Assembly (NCBI GenBank): GCA_025999935.1
Contig: BNXY01000025.1
Span: forward strand, 1 to 36,784
Length of the DNA stretch: 36,784 bases
Source of the DNA: Bacteroidia bacterium
GTDB taxonomy: Bacteria; Bacteroidota; Bacteroidia; Bacteroidales; Azobacteroidaceae
Direction of reading: 5' to 3'
In this document: positions 1 to 7,687 of the stretch, piece by piece
Layout: the number at the start of each line of letters is the position of its first letter
Position numbering within the stretch: position 1 is the first letter of the stretch
The notes under the pieces: generated by a model
Seen by the model: the letters and a program-made list of their open reading frames with translations, nothing else
Database searches by the model: none
Told to the model about the DNA's origin: nothing
Made by a program: the position numbers and the translations under genes

Positions 1-899
1 TTTCCGAATAAACGGCTCTTGGGACGGGCAATGTCGCGATTGTCCGTTCCTGGAGCTGCAAATTTTCCAAAAGCCATCTGTTTGCACATACCATCCAAGT
101 AATAATCTGTCAAATGTTGTAATGATTTTTCTGAGAATTGATACCGTGTTCCGGCTACTTTGGCCGCCCACTCGGCAAAGGCTTCTGCATAATCCGCTCC
201 ATAAGATAATGTATTGTTTACCCGGTCTGTCCGGTGATGGAAGCTATAATCTTGTTGCATACCTCTTTCGGTGTTGGATACAAATTTTATTTCGCTTTCA
301 ATCTCCTTGATTAACATCTCGAACTGTGCAATATCGCGTTTATACAAGGCATTTTTTGCCTGAATACCGATAATTTTAATTCTATCTCCGCCGGGACGCG
401 CTCCCCATGCGTTGATGTTAGCTCGAAAAGTAATTGCCGAGGTTTTATTAATCTGTTCTTTTGTAAGGTCTGTGTCCATAATCAACAATACAGAAGTTAA
501 AGCCATTGGAGTGCCGATTTCGTTGTTCCACCAGTTTTCGCAGATGAAATCATGCTTTAACCAAAAATCAAGCGACAGAGATATTGCTTTCTTCAATTCT
601 TTATTACTTTTCAGTTTCGACTCTTTCTTTTTGTATGCTAAACTCATCTGAGAAAGATTAGTCAAATGCCTCGTGTGCTGAAAAGCAATGCGGGAGGTAT
701 CCACATAATCAATCCCCGGCCAACTTCCATCCGGCTTCAGGGAGACACATAAATTCCGAACAAACGTTTCATTAACCGGCGGGGCTAAAAGTTCGGAAAT
801 AAAATTCTTCCGGAGAAATTCAATATCCGGATTGGTATTTGCCTTTGCCGTATATATAAAAACAACAAAGGCAAATGTAATAAAAAAGGTGCGTTTCAT
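1..899 (-). CDS. Polysaccharide lyase, PL8 (chondroitin/hyaluronate lyase)-like, 3' end beyond the window
   Basis: This minus-strand reading frame is open from the ATG at 897-899 to the window edge, giving 299 codons of an incomplete protein. The first 20 residues form a signal peptide ending near TAKA, so the enzyme is exported. The rest resembles the alpha/alpha-toroid catalytic domain of PL8 lyases. Visible landmarks are NWWNNEIGTP (122-131), GARPGGDRI (166-174) and DYSFHHRTDR followed by LSYG (217-234), which match the Trp-rich cleft and the His/Tyr pair of the family. Where many PL8 enzymes have GAN, this protein has GGD, so the catalytic Asn may be replaced by Asp or lie elsewhere. The start is 20 bases after the stop of the aminopeptidase gene, so the two are probably co-transcribed. 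The family call rests on motif memory; substrate is not determined and could be chondroitin, hyaluronan or another uronic-acid glycan. Confidence 0.68.
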   Translation of the reverse strand, partial: MKRTFFITFAFVVFIYTAKANTNPDIEFLRKNFISELLAPPVNETFVRNLCVSLKPDGSWPGIDYVDTSRIAFQHTRHLTNLSQMSLAYKKKESKLKSNKELKKAISLSLDFWLKHDFICENWWNNEIGTPMALTSVLLIMDTDLTKEQINKTSAITFRANINAWGARPGGDRIKIIGIQAKNALYKRDIAQFEMLIKEIESEIKFVSNTERGMQQDYSFHHRTDRVNNTLSYGADYAEAFAEWAAKVAGTRYQFSEKSLQHLTDYYLDGMCKQMAFGKFAAPGTDNRDIARPKSRLFG

Positions 900-919
900 A
901 AGGAAAAGAATGTATAAAA

Positions 920-2299
920 TTAAGATTTCACAGCTTTCTCAATCTCCTCCGTCGTCACGGGCAATCGTTTTTCGTAAACCAACCGGCAGCCGTTTTCAGT
1001 AATCAAAATATCGTCTTCCAGCCGGATGCCTCCGAAATCGTAATAATCTTTCAATTTGTCAAAATTAATAAATTCGGTATTTATCTTTTCTGCTTTCCAT
1101 TTGTCTATCAGTTGAGGAACGAAATAAATGCCCGGTTCAACCGTCAACACATGTCCGGGCTCCAAACGTTTGCCGAATCGGAGGCTTTTGTAACCGAACA
1201 AGGTATCTCGTTGAATCTCATCGTCGTAACCTACTAAGGTTTCACCAAGATTTTCCATATCATGTACGTCCAAACCCATCGCGTGACCCAATCCGTGCGG
1301 CATAAATAGCGCCGGTGCGCCTGCATTGAGGGCTTCTTCCGTATCGCCTTTCGTCAATCCCAAATCCCGTAAACCTTCAAACACAACCTTGTAGGCATTG
1401 CGATGAACACTCTTGTAAGTGATTCGGGGTTTTGCCAAAGCAATGGAATCGTTCAGGGCTTTGGCTACAATGTTGTGGATGTCTTTCTGTTTTTGGGAAT
1501 ATTCGCCGCCCACAGCCGTTGTCCGGGTAAAATCGGATGCATAATAATTGACATTTTCCGCACCGGCATCGCAAAGCATCAGCCGACCGGGTTCCAAAAT
1601 GCCGCTGTGGTCGTGGTTGTGCAGCGTTTGGCCGTTCATCGATAAAATTGTTGGAAACGAAACGCGGGTTCCTTTTGAAATCGCCAAGCCTTCAATCATC
1701 CCGGCTATTTCCCGTTCGGAAACGCCCGGTTGACACATTTTCATGGCGACAATGTGCATCGCATAACCCGTTTCTCCGGCATCTTCCAATTCTATTAATT
1801 CTTCGGGCGACTTTATCAATCGCATTTTAATAATCGCTTTTGTCAATTCGACGGAAAATCCGGTGGCGATCGCATCCGGTTTTTCGCCCAATAATTCGCT
1901 TAAAATTAAAATATTACGATAACGATACGGTTTCAGGTAATGCAGTTTTTGAGGTGTCGTTATCAATTTGGACAATTGAGAAAAAGGCAGAACCGTTTCG
2001 ATTCCCACTTTAGCAGCCCGGTCTTTCAACGAAGGAAGATTGCCCATCCAAATAATATCGTCGATGGTCAATTCATCGCCCAATAAATACTCCTTATCGT
2101 TTTCTATATCCAAGATATAAGCCAAATTAGGCGTATCAAGTCCCACATAATAGATAAACGAACTGTCTTGCCGGAAAGCATAGGCATTATCGGCATAATT
2201 AACGGAGGCTTCTCCGTTTCCCAACAACAACAACAGACCTGATTTCACTGATTTTTTCAGTTCTTCCCTTCTTTCGATGTAAATTTCTTTGTTAAACAT
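920..2299 (-). CDS. pepP: Xaa-Pro aminopeptidase (M24B metallopeptidase)
   Basis: This 459-residue protein is an aminopeptidase P, which removes an N-terminal residue preceding proline. It has the N-terminal creatinase-like domain (about 1-165) and a C-terminal pita-bread domain. All five dinuclear-metal ligands are visible: D244 (CDAGAE), D256 (SDFTRT), H339 (PHGLGHAMGLDVHD), E388 (VEPGIYF) and E428 (GGIRLEDD). H346 in DVHD is the usual second active-site His. There is no signal peptide, so it is cytoplasmic. The length matches the family. It is divergent from the HAD phosphatase gene and followed by the lyase gene 20 bases downstream. It probably recycles proline-containing peptides, in keeping with the other peptidases in this region. 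Confidence 0.95.
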   Translation of the reverse strand: MFNKEIYIERREELKKSVKSGLLLLLGNGEASVNYADNAYAFRQDSSFIYYVGLDTPNLAYILDIENDKEYLLGDELTIDDIIWMGNLPSLKDRAAKVGIETVLPFSQLSKLITTPQKLHYLKPYRYRNILILSELLGEKPDAIATGFSVELTKAIIKMRLIKSPEELIELEDAGETGYAMHIVAMKMCQPGVSEREIAGMIEGLAISKGTRVSFPTILSMNGQTLHNHDHSGILEPGRLMLCDAGAENVNYYASDFTRTTAVGGEYSQKQKDIHNIVAKALNDSIALAKPRITYKSVHRNAYKVVFEGLRDLGLTKGDTEEALNAGAPALFMPHGLGHAMGLDVHDMENLGETLVGYDDEIQRDTLFGYKSLRFGKRLEPGHVLTVEPGIYFVPQLIDKWKAEKINTEFINFDKLKDYYDFGGIRLEDDILITENGCRLVYEKRLPVTTEEIEKAVKS

Positions 2300-2322
2300 A
2301 ATGTATGGTATTTAGAATTTTG

Positions 2323-2340
2323 TTTGAAATACATTTCAAA
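2323..2340. promoter_or_regulatory. Perfect 8-2-8 palindrome in a divergent intergenic region
   Basis: TTTGAAAT and ATTTCAAA form a perfect inverted repeat separated by AC, in the 102-base gap between the divergent aminopeptidase and HAD phosphatase genes. It begins 24 bases upstream of the pepP start. Its symmetry suggests a dimeric repressor or activator site. No cognate regulator can be named. Confidence 0.45.
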
Positions 2341-2373
2341 GGGTAAAGTTATAATATTCTCTTGAAAAAAGCC

Positions 2374-2381
2374 TATCTTTG
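2374..2381 (+). promoter_or_regulatory. -7 promoter box of the HAD phosphatase gene
   Basis: TATCTTTG matches the Bacteroidota -7 consensus TAnnTTTG and lies 20 bases before the ATG at 2402. No good TTTG -33 element sits at the usual distance, so the promoter may be weak or activator-dependent. Confidence 0.6.
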
Positions 2382-2401
2382 CAAAATAAAATTAATTTAT
2401 C

Positions 2402-3031
2402 ATGCATAAATCGTATATAAAAGGTATTAAAAATATTGTATTTGACTTGGGCGGCGTAATAATTACCTTGGACCGGTCGGAAGCTGTTCGCCGTTTCGTA
2501 GAAGCCGGTTTAGAAAATGCGGAAGAATTATTGGATGCCTATCATCAAAAAGGAATTTTTCTTGAATTGGAAGAAGGTAAATTATCGCAAAAGGATTTTT
2601 ATGAAGCCGTCCGCAAAGAAGCCGGCAAAAACATTTCCGACGAAGCGATTGATTACGGCTGGTTGGGGTTTTTGAAGGAAGTGCCCGAATACAAACTGAA
2701 AATGTTGGAAGATTTACGAAAAGATTACCATGTTTATCTGTTAAGCAATACCAATCCGGTCATTTTCGGATGGGCGCTTACACCTGCTTTTTCGCAACAA
2801 GGCAAAAGTATCGACCGGTTTTTCGATAAAATGTACACTTCATATCAAATCGGTTACACGAAGCCGGCCTCGGAAATTTACAATTTCATGCTCAAAGATT
2901 CCGGCATGATTCCATCCGAAACACTGTTTATCGACGACGGGAAAGCCAATATCGAAATGGGCGAAAAATTGGGTATGAAAACGTATTTGGCGAAGAATGG
3001 CGAAGATTTTCGGTGGATCTTTGAAAAGTAA
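2402..3031 (+). CDS. HAD-superfamily phosphatase (YihX-like)
   Basis: This 209-residue protein is a subfamily I HAD hydrolase that probably dephosphorylates a small sugar phosphate in the cytoplasm. Motif I is FDLGGVI with the nucleophile D15. Position +2 is Gly rather than Asp, which is also seen in the YihX (alpha-glucose-1-phosphatase) branch. Motif II is LSNTNP (S115), motif III is the Lys of GYTKP (K154), and motif IV is FIDDG (D178, D179). The cap is the small helical type between motifs I and II. It is a single gene with its own -7 box, divergent from pepP. The substrate cannot be told from the sequence. Confidence 0.85.
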   Translation: MHKSYIKGIKNIVFDLGGVIITLDRSEAVRRFVEAGLENAEELLDAYHQKGIFLELEEGKLSQKDFYEAVRKEAGKNISDEAIDYGWLGFLKEVPEYKLKMLEDLRKDYHVYLLSNTNPVIFGWALTPAFSQQGKSIDRFFDKMYTSYQIGYTKPASEIYNFMLKDSGMIPSETLFIDDGKANIEMGEKLGMKTYLAKNGEDFRWIFEK

Positions 3032-3040
3032 ATAAATGTT

Positions 3041-3060
3041 TGGAATATACTTGTATTCCA
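3041..3060 (+). terminator. Hairpin downstream of the HAD phosphatase gene
   Basis: TGGAATA and TATTCCA form a 7-base-pair stem with a TACTTG loop, ten bases after the HAD stop codon. There is no clear run of T after it and the stem is AT-rich, so it is a weak candidate terminator. Confidence 0.35.
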
Positions 3061-3174
3061 TTCAATACGGTGTACGACAAATTTCCCAATTAGTGTTTAA
3101 CGATTATCGGTAGATGTCTCCATGCGCCTCCTCGTTCCTCGTTGGCTTAGTTGACATGACGATAAAACGTTGAT

Positions 3175-3300
3175 ATGTGGGTGGAGGGGGAAGAAACGGA
3201 ATATATAGCATCGTCTCCGCTCATGATGAAACGCTTGCGCAATGCCGAAAACAACATGAATTCAGGGAAAGGCGTTAAAATAAATATAGACGAATTATAA
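3175..3300 (+). pseudogene. Remnant of an antitoxin gene (YefM/Phd-like C-terminus)
   Basis: The frame from ATG 3175 to the stop at 3298-3300 encodes 41 residues. The stretch containing ETEYIASSP, RLRNAE and GKGVKINIDEL resembles the C-terminal, toxin-binding tail of YefM/Phd-type antitoxins. The N-terminal DNA-binding half is missing, since a stop codon lies at 3163-3165 in the same frame. The stop overlaps the ATG of the following toxin-like frame (TAATG), the usual coupling in such modules. This suggests a dead toxin-antitoxin pair. The identification rests on a short stretch only. Confidence 0.45.
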
Positions 3301-3378
3301 TGGATATCACGTTTTCGCCCGAAGCGCAAGAAGACGTTTATATTTTAGCATTGCGATACCATTATTCTAAAAAGTAAG
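3300..3378 (+). pseudogene. Truncated RelE/ParE-like toxin start
   Basis: This 25-residue frame begins MDITFSPEAQEDVYI and then stops after a tail that does not resemble the family. The opening resembles RelE/ParE-type toxins, which commonly start with a beta-strand followed by a helix rich in E, A and D. Normal toxins have about 85-100 residues, so nearly the whole fold is gone. It is translationally coupled to the antitoxin remnant (TAATG overlap). Confidence 0.42.
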
Positions 3379-3412
3379 AAAAAAAACCTGCATTAAGCAC
3401 TACTCGTTGCAC

Positions 3413-3430
3413 AATGAGTAGCTACTCATT
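3413..3430. promoter_or_regulatory. 18-base perfect palindrome upstream of the dipeptidase operon
   Basis: AATGAGTAGCTACTCATT is self-complementary over all 18 bases. A third copy of the half-site, CTACTC at 3400-3405, lies just upstream, so GAGTAG can pair with either copy and form alternative hairpins. It is 113 bases upstream of the operon's -7 box. It could be an operator, or debris of the neighbouring toxin-antitoxin locus, whose antitoxins usually bind such palindromes. Confidence 0.45.
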
Positions 3431-3542
3431 TTTGAACGCTTGCTTATACTTTTGTATATTTTGAATTGGCTCATAACCCACTAAAAATCAATTACATTTT
3501 TTACTTTTTCGACTATTTCTTTCAACTTACGACTTTTATTCG

Positions 3543-3550
3543 TATCTTTG
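3543..3550 (+). promoter_or_regulatory. -7 promoter box of the C69 dipeptidase operon
   Basis: TATCTTTG fits TAnnTTTG and lies 25 bases before the ATG at 3576. TTTC at 3520-3523 is a near match to the -33 element, with 19 bases between. This is the only good promoter seen ahead of the seven-gene run, whose later genes are nearly abutting. Confidence 0.65.
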
Positions 3551-3575
3551 CCACTTACTTTGGTATAATCAAAAT

Positions 3576-5216
3576 ATGAAAAAGACATTTGTATCTTTAT
3601 TCTGGACGGTTTTGTTAGCCGTTCCTTCTTGGGCTTGTACGAATCTATTAGTAGGCAAAGCCGCATCCATAGACGGTTCCACAATGGTTACCTATTCCGC
3701 CGACTCTTACGCATTGTACGGCGAACTCTATCATTGGCCGGCAGCCGATTATCCGGCCGGGACTTGGTTGGATGTCCGCGAATGGGATAGCAATAAATAC
3801 CTTGGAAAGATTCCACAGGTTGCCCATACCTACAACGTGGTTGGAAACATGAACGAACACCAATTGTGCATCGGAGAAACCACCTTCGGCGGACGCCACG
3901 AGTTGGAAGATTCCACCGGAATTATTGATTATGGAAGTTTGATATATATTACGCTTCAAAGAGCGAAAACGGCTAAAGAAGCCATCCGAATTATGACCGA
4001 TTTGGTAGCGGAATACGGCTATTACAGCGGCGGCGAATCTTTTTCGATTGTCGATAAAGAAGAAGTCTGGATAATGGAAATGATTGGGAAAGGCGTTGGA
4101 AACAAAGGCGCCGTTTGGGTAGCCATTCGCATTCCGGACGATTGTATCGCCGCTCATGCCAATCAATCGCGCATCCGCCAATTTCCTTTGAACGATAAAG
4201 CCAACTGCATTTATTCAAAAGACGTCATTTCTTTTGCCCGCCAAAAAGGCTATTTCAAAGGCAATGACAAAGATTTTAGTTTTGCCGACACTTACAATCC
4301 CTTGGATTGGGGTGGCTTGCGTTCCTGCGACGCCCGCGTGTGGAGTTTTTTCAACCAATATACCGACAATGCCGCCCAATGGCTGCCGTATATATTAGGA
4401 GAAAAATCCGCCCCGATGCCTTTGTACGTAAAACCCAACCGGAAGTTAGGCGTTAAAGATTTGATGACTTCCATGCGCGATCATTACGAAGGAACGGCTT
4501 TAGACCCCACTTTGGATATAGCGGCAGGCCCCTTCCATTCGCCTTACCGCTTCCATCCCTTGTCATTTGAATTAGACGGCGAAAAATACGGTTTTGAACG
4601 CCCGACTTCCACCCAACAAACCGGTTTCACTTTTGTGGGACAAATGCGGAATTATCTGCCCGACGAAGTGGGCGGCGTTTTCTGGTTTGGCGTGGACGAC
4701 GCCCGCTTTACGGTTTATACGCCGATGTATCCTTGCATGACTAAAATTCCGGAATCTTACCGGGTCGGCAACGGCGATTTCAATCATTTCTCGTGGACTT
4801 CGGCTTTTTGGATTCACAATTGGGTGGCCAATATGGCTTATGCCCGCTACGGCCAAATGCTTACAGATGCAGTAACAATTCAGGATAAATTGGAAAACGG
4901 ATACCTCAAAGAGCAAAAGCAAATCGAACAAAAAGCGTCCGATTTATTGAAAACCAATAAATCCCAAGCGGTTACATTCCTGACGGATTACAGCGCCTCA
5001 GTTGCTCAAACAGCATTCGACGAATGGAAATCATTGGGCGAATACATGATTGTCAAATACATGGACGGCACGGTTAAAAAAGAAAAAGACGGAAAATTTA
5101 TCACGAACGAATACGGCGGTTCTCAATATCCCAATCGTCCCAAATTTGACGAAAAATACTTGCGAACACTTGTAAAGGAAAAAGGAGAATGGCTGAAACA
5201 AAAAGAACTCAATTAA
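3576..5216 (+). CDS. Secreted C69-family dipeptidase
   Basis: This 546-residue protein is an N-terminal-nucleophile (Ntn) hydrolase of peptidase family C69, which cleaves dipeptides. The first 20 residues are a signal peptide ending SWA. The next residue is C21, in CTNLLVGK, so cleavage would expose the cysteine nucleophile as the new N-terminus. The family block EHQLCIGETTFGGR is present, and length is typical for Bacteroidota members. It is the first gene of a plus-strand operon, with phosphoglucomutase starting 10 bases after its stop. It probably acts in the periplasm downstream of the S46 dipeptidyl-peptidase of the same operon, splitting released dipeptides into amino acids. Confidence 0.92.
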   Translation: MKKTFVSLFWTVLLAVPSWACTNLLVGKAASIDGSTMVTYSADSYALYGELYHWPAADYPAGTWLDVREWDSNKYLGKIPQVAHTYNVVGNMNEHQLCIGETTFGGRHELEDSTGIIDYGSLIYITLQRAKTAKEAIRIMTDLVAEYGYYSGGESFSIVDKEEVWIMEMIGKGVGNKGAVWVAIRIPDDCIAAHANQSRIRQFPLNDKANCIYSKDVISFARQKGYFKGNDKDFSFADTYNPLDWGGLRSCDARVWSFFNQYTDNAAQWLPYILGEKSAPMPLYVKPNRKLGVKDLMTSMRDHYEGTALDPTLDIAAGPFHSPYRFHPLSFELDGEKYGFERPTSTQQTGFTFVGQMRNYLPDEVGGVFWFGVDDARFTVYTPMYPCMTKIPESYRVGNGDFNHFSWTSAFWIHNWVANMAYARYGQMLTDAVTIQDKLENGYLKEQKQIEQKASDLLKTNKSQAVTFLTDYSASVAQTAFDEWKSLGEYMIVKYMDGTVKKEKDGKFITNEYGGSQYPNRPKFDEKYLRTLVKEKGEWLKQKELN

Positions 5217-5226
5217 ATTAGATATT

Positions 5227-6975
5227 ATGAATGATGACAATTTATTAAAACAAGTCAGCGCAAAAGCCCAAGCATGGTTAGCGCCCGAATACGATGCGGA
5301 AACCCGCAAAAAGGTGCAAGAATTATTAGACATAGAAGACTCAACTGATTTGGTGGAAGCTTTTTACAAAGATTTGGAATTTGGAACCGGCGGCCTCCGC
5401 GGAATCATGGGCGTAGGCTCCAACCGGATGAATAAATATACGGTGGGTGCAGCTACCCAGGGATTGGCCAATTATCTGAAAAAAGAATTTGCTTCCCTCC
5501 CCGAAATCAGTGTGGTAATTGGTCACGATTGCCGGAACAACAGCCGCCTGTTTGCCGAAATATCCGCCGATATTTTTTCCGCAAACGGGATAAAAGCCTA
5601 TCTTTTTCCCGACTTGCGCCCGACACCCGAAATCAGTTACGCCATTCGCAAGTTGGGTTGCCAGAGCGGAATTGTAATTACCGCTTCCCACAATCCGAAA
5701 GAATACAACGGCTACAAAGCTTATTGGGACGACGGCGCTCAAGTGATTGCTCCGCACGACCACAGCATCATTGCCGAAGTCAATCATATCTCGTCGGTAA
5801 AAGAAATCAATTTCAAGAAAAATCCGGCGCTGATACAGTTGTTAGACAAAACCATCGACGAACAATTTATTGCGGATTTATTGACGATTTCCATTTCTCC
5901 GGAAGCCATTGTCCGCCACAAAGACATTAAAATCGTATATACCCCGATTCATGGCTCCGGTATCACTTTGATTCCGGATGCTTTGAATAAACTCGGATTT
6001 ACCAATATCATCCATGTTCCCGAACAGGACGTAATCAGCGGCGATTTTCCAACCGTTGTATCCCCGAATCCCGAAGAAGCCGCCGCTTTGAAAATGGCGG
6101 TCGAAAAAGCCATCGCAACCGGAGCCGATTTGGTTATGGCTTCCGACCCCGACGCCGACCGCGTAGGCGCTGCCGTTCGCAACAATGAAGGCGAATTTGT
6201 ATTGCTAAACGGAAACCAAACTTTGCTGATTTTCCTCTATTATCTGATTACCCGTTGGCAGGAATCCGGCAAATTGCAGGGAAATGAATACGTGGTAAAA
6301 ACCATTGTTTCAACGGAATTGGTAAAAGAAATCGCAAAAAAGAACGGCGTTAAATTGTATGACTGCTATACCGGTTTCAAATGGATTGCCGACGTGATGC
6401 GCAAAAATGAAAACAAGAAAACCTATATCGGCGGCGGAGAAGAAAGTTACGGTTTTCTGGCGGAAAATTTTGTCCGCGACAAAGACGCCGTTTCTGCGTG
6501 TATGCTATTGGCCGAAATCGCTGCATGGACAGCCGATAAGGGTAAAACCATCTATCAATTGTTGCAGGATATTTATGTAGAATACGGCTACTCGAAAGAG
6601 AAAGGTATCTCGGTGGTAAAACAAGGAAAATCGGGTGCAGAAGAAATTGAAGCCATGATGAAAAATTTCCGGGAAAATCCGATAACGGAATTGGCCGGTT
6701 CGAAAGTTATTTTCATCAAAGACTTTGCCAAACTGACCGGGAAAGACCTCATTGAAAAGGAAATCGTTTCTTTGAATATGCCGACCACATCCAATGTGTT
6801 GCAGTATTTTTCCGAAGATGGCACCAAAGTTTCCATCCGTCCTTCCGGCACAGAACCCAAAATTAAATTCTACATCGAAATTCATAGCAAAGTGGATGCT
6901 TTGGAAGAATTGCAAGCGGCGGAAATTGCCGCTGAAGAGAAAGTCCGGGAAGTCTGTAAATCATTAGGTATATAA
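5227..6975 (+). CDS. Phosphoglucomutase/phosphomannomutase
   Basis: This 582-residue enzyme belongs to the alpha-D-phosphohexomutase family and interconverts hexose 1- and 6-phosphates in the cytoplasm. The four signature loops are all present: the phosphoserine loop TASHNPKEYNGYK with S154, the metal-binding loop DPDADRVG, the sugar-recognition loop GGGEESYGF, and the phosphate-binding loop RPSGTEPKIKFY near the C-terminus. Length fits the PGM/PMM subgroup of Bacteroidota and Firmicutes, which is longer than bacterial GlmM. It starts 10 bases after the dipeptidase stop. Sequence alone does not separate glucose from mannose preference. Confidence 0.93.
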   Translation: MNDDNLLKQVSAKAQAWLAPEYDAETRKKVQELLDIEDSTDLVEAFYKDLEFGTGGLRGIMGVGSNRMNKYTVGAATQGLANYLKKEFASLPEISVVIGHDCRNNSRLFAEISADIFSANGIKAYLFPDLRPTPEISYAIRKLGCQSGIVITASHNPKEYNGYKAYWDDGAQVIAPHDHSIIAEVNHISSVKEINFKKNPALIQLLDKTIDEQFIADLLTISISPEAIVRHKDIKIVYTPIHGSGITLIPDALNKLGFTNIIHVPEQDVISGDFPTVVSPNPEEAAALKMAVEKAIATGADLVMASDPDADRVGAAVRNNEGEFVLLNGNQTLLIFLYYLITRWQESGKLQGNEYVVKTIVSTELVKEIAKKNGVKLYDCYTGFKWIADVMRKNENKKTYIGGGEESYGFLAENFVRDKDAVSACMLLAEIAAWTADKGKTIYQLLQDIYVEYGYSKEKGISVVKQGKSGAEEIEAMMKNFRENPITELAGSKVIFIKDFAKLTGKDLIEKEIVSLNMPTTSNVLQYFSEDGTKVSIRPSGTEPKIKFYIEIHSKVDALEELQAAEIAAEEKVREVCKSLGI

Positions 6976-6980
6976 TAAAA

Positions 6981-7667
6981 ATGAAGGCAAAAACGATTGA
7001 AAAATTTAGCGGGTTTACACCGGAAACATTCCGGTTCTTCAACGATTTGAAGGAAAATAATTACAAACCATGGTTTGATGAACATAAACCGGTCTATGAG
7101 TTAGAAGTTAGGCAACCGCTTAAAGCATTGGTGCTTGCTTTGACTCCGGCTTTTTATGCCATCGACCCTCAAATGAATTTCAATCCAAGCAAAATTATTT
7201 CAAGAATCTATCGCGACATCCGCTTTTCGAACGATAAATCGCCTTACAAAACCCATCTGTGGTTCACTTTCCAAAGAATCGTACAGCAATGGGAAAATTT
7301 TCCGGGGTTTTATGGAGAAATCAGCGAAAACGGCTATCAATACGGAATGGGACTGTTTATGGCCAAGAAAAAAGTCATGGATGATTTTCGGTCAAAAATC
7401 GAATACGACTCGGAACATTTCAAAGCGATTACCGAAGATTTGATTGGCAAACACGGATATATTATCGGCGGAGAACCCTATAAGCGGCCTTTAAATAACG
7501 ACTTGCCGGAATATTTCCAAGCTTGGATACAAGTAAAAAGTCTTTACTTGTACAAGAATTTTCCGGTTGGGGAAGAAATGTTTCGAGAAGATTTTGCCCA
7601 ACGATTAGCCGATGAATTTACCCTGTTGCAACCATTGTACGACTTTATGGTTGATGTTTGTGATTAA
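6981..7667 (+). CDS. DUF2461 family protein
   Basis: This 228-residue protein matches the DUF2461 (TIGR02453) family, widespread in Bacteroidota and of unknown function. Its conserved landmarks are the opening FTPETFRFFNDLKENNYKPWF, the SRIYRDIRFSNDKSPYKTHL block and the GYQYGMGLF segment. There is no signal peptide or membrane segment. It starts 5 bases after the phosphoglucomutase stop and so belongs to the same transcript. No function should be inferred beyond this. Confidence 0.85.
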   Translation: MKAKTIEKFSGFTPETFRFFNDLKENNYKPWFDEHKPVYELEVRQPLKALVLALTPAFYAIDPQMNFNPSKIISRIYRDIRFSNDKSPYKTHLWFTFQRIVQQWENFPGFYGEISENGYQYGMGLFMAKKKVMDDFRSKIEYDSEHFKAITEDLIGKHGYIIGGEPYKRPLNNDLPEYFQAWIQVKSLYLYKNFPVGEEMFREDFAQRLADEFTLLQPLYDFMVDVCD

Positions 7668-7687
7668 AGAATAAAAAAAATAAAATT

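Larger units (their letters stand above)
3032..3575. other. 544-base intergenic region with gene remnants and palindromes
   Basis: No intact gene is visible here. It holds a hairpin directly after the HAD gene (3041-3060), the 3' part of an antitoxin-like gene coupled to a truncated toxin-like gene (3175-3378), a strong 18-base palindrome (3413-3430), and the promoter of the dipeptidase operon (-7 box at 3543-3550). The first part, 3061-3165, shows nothing recognisable. Confidence 0.6.

Noticed and set aside
3648..4181. Long minus-strand open frame of 177 residues within the dipeptidase gene
   Set aside because: It is antisense to a clearly conserved gene, has no family signature, and its composition is that of a shadow frame.
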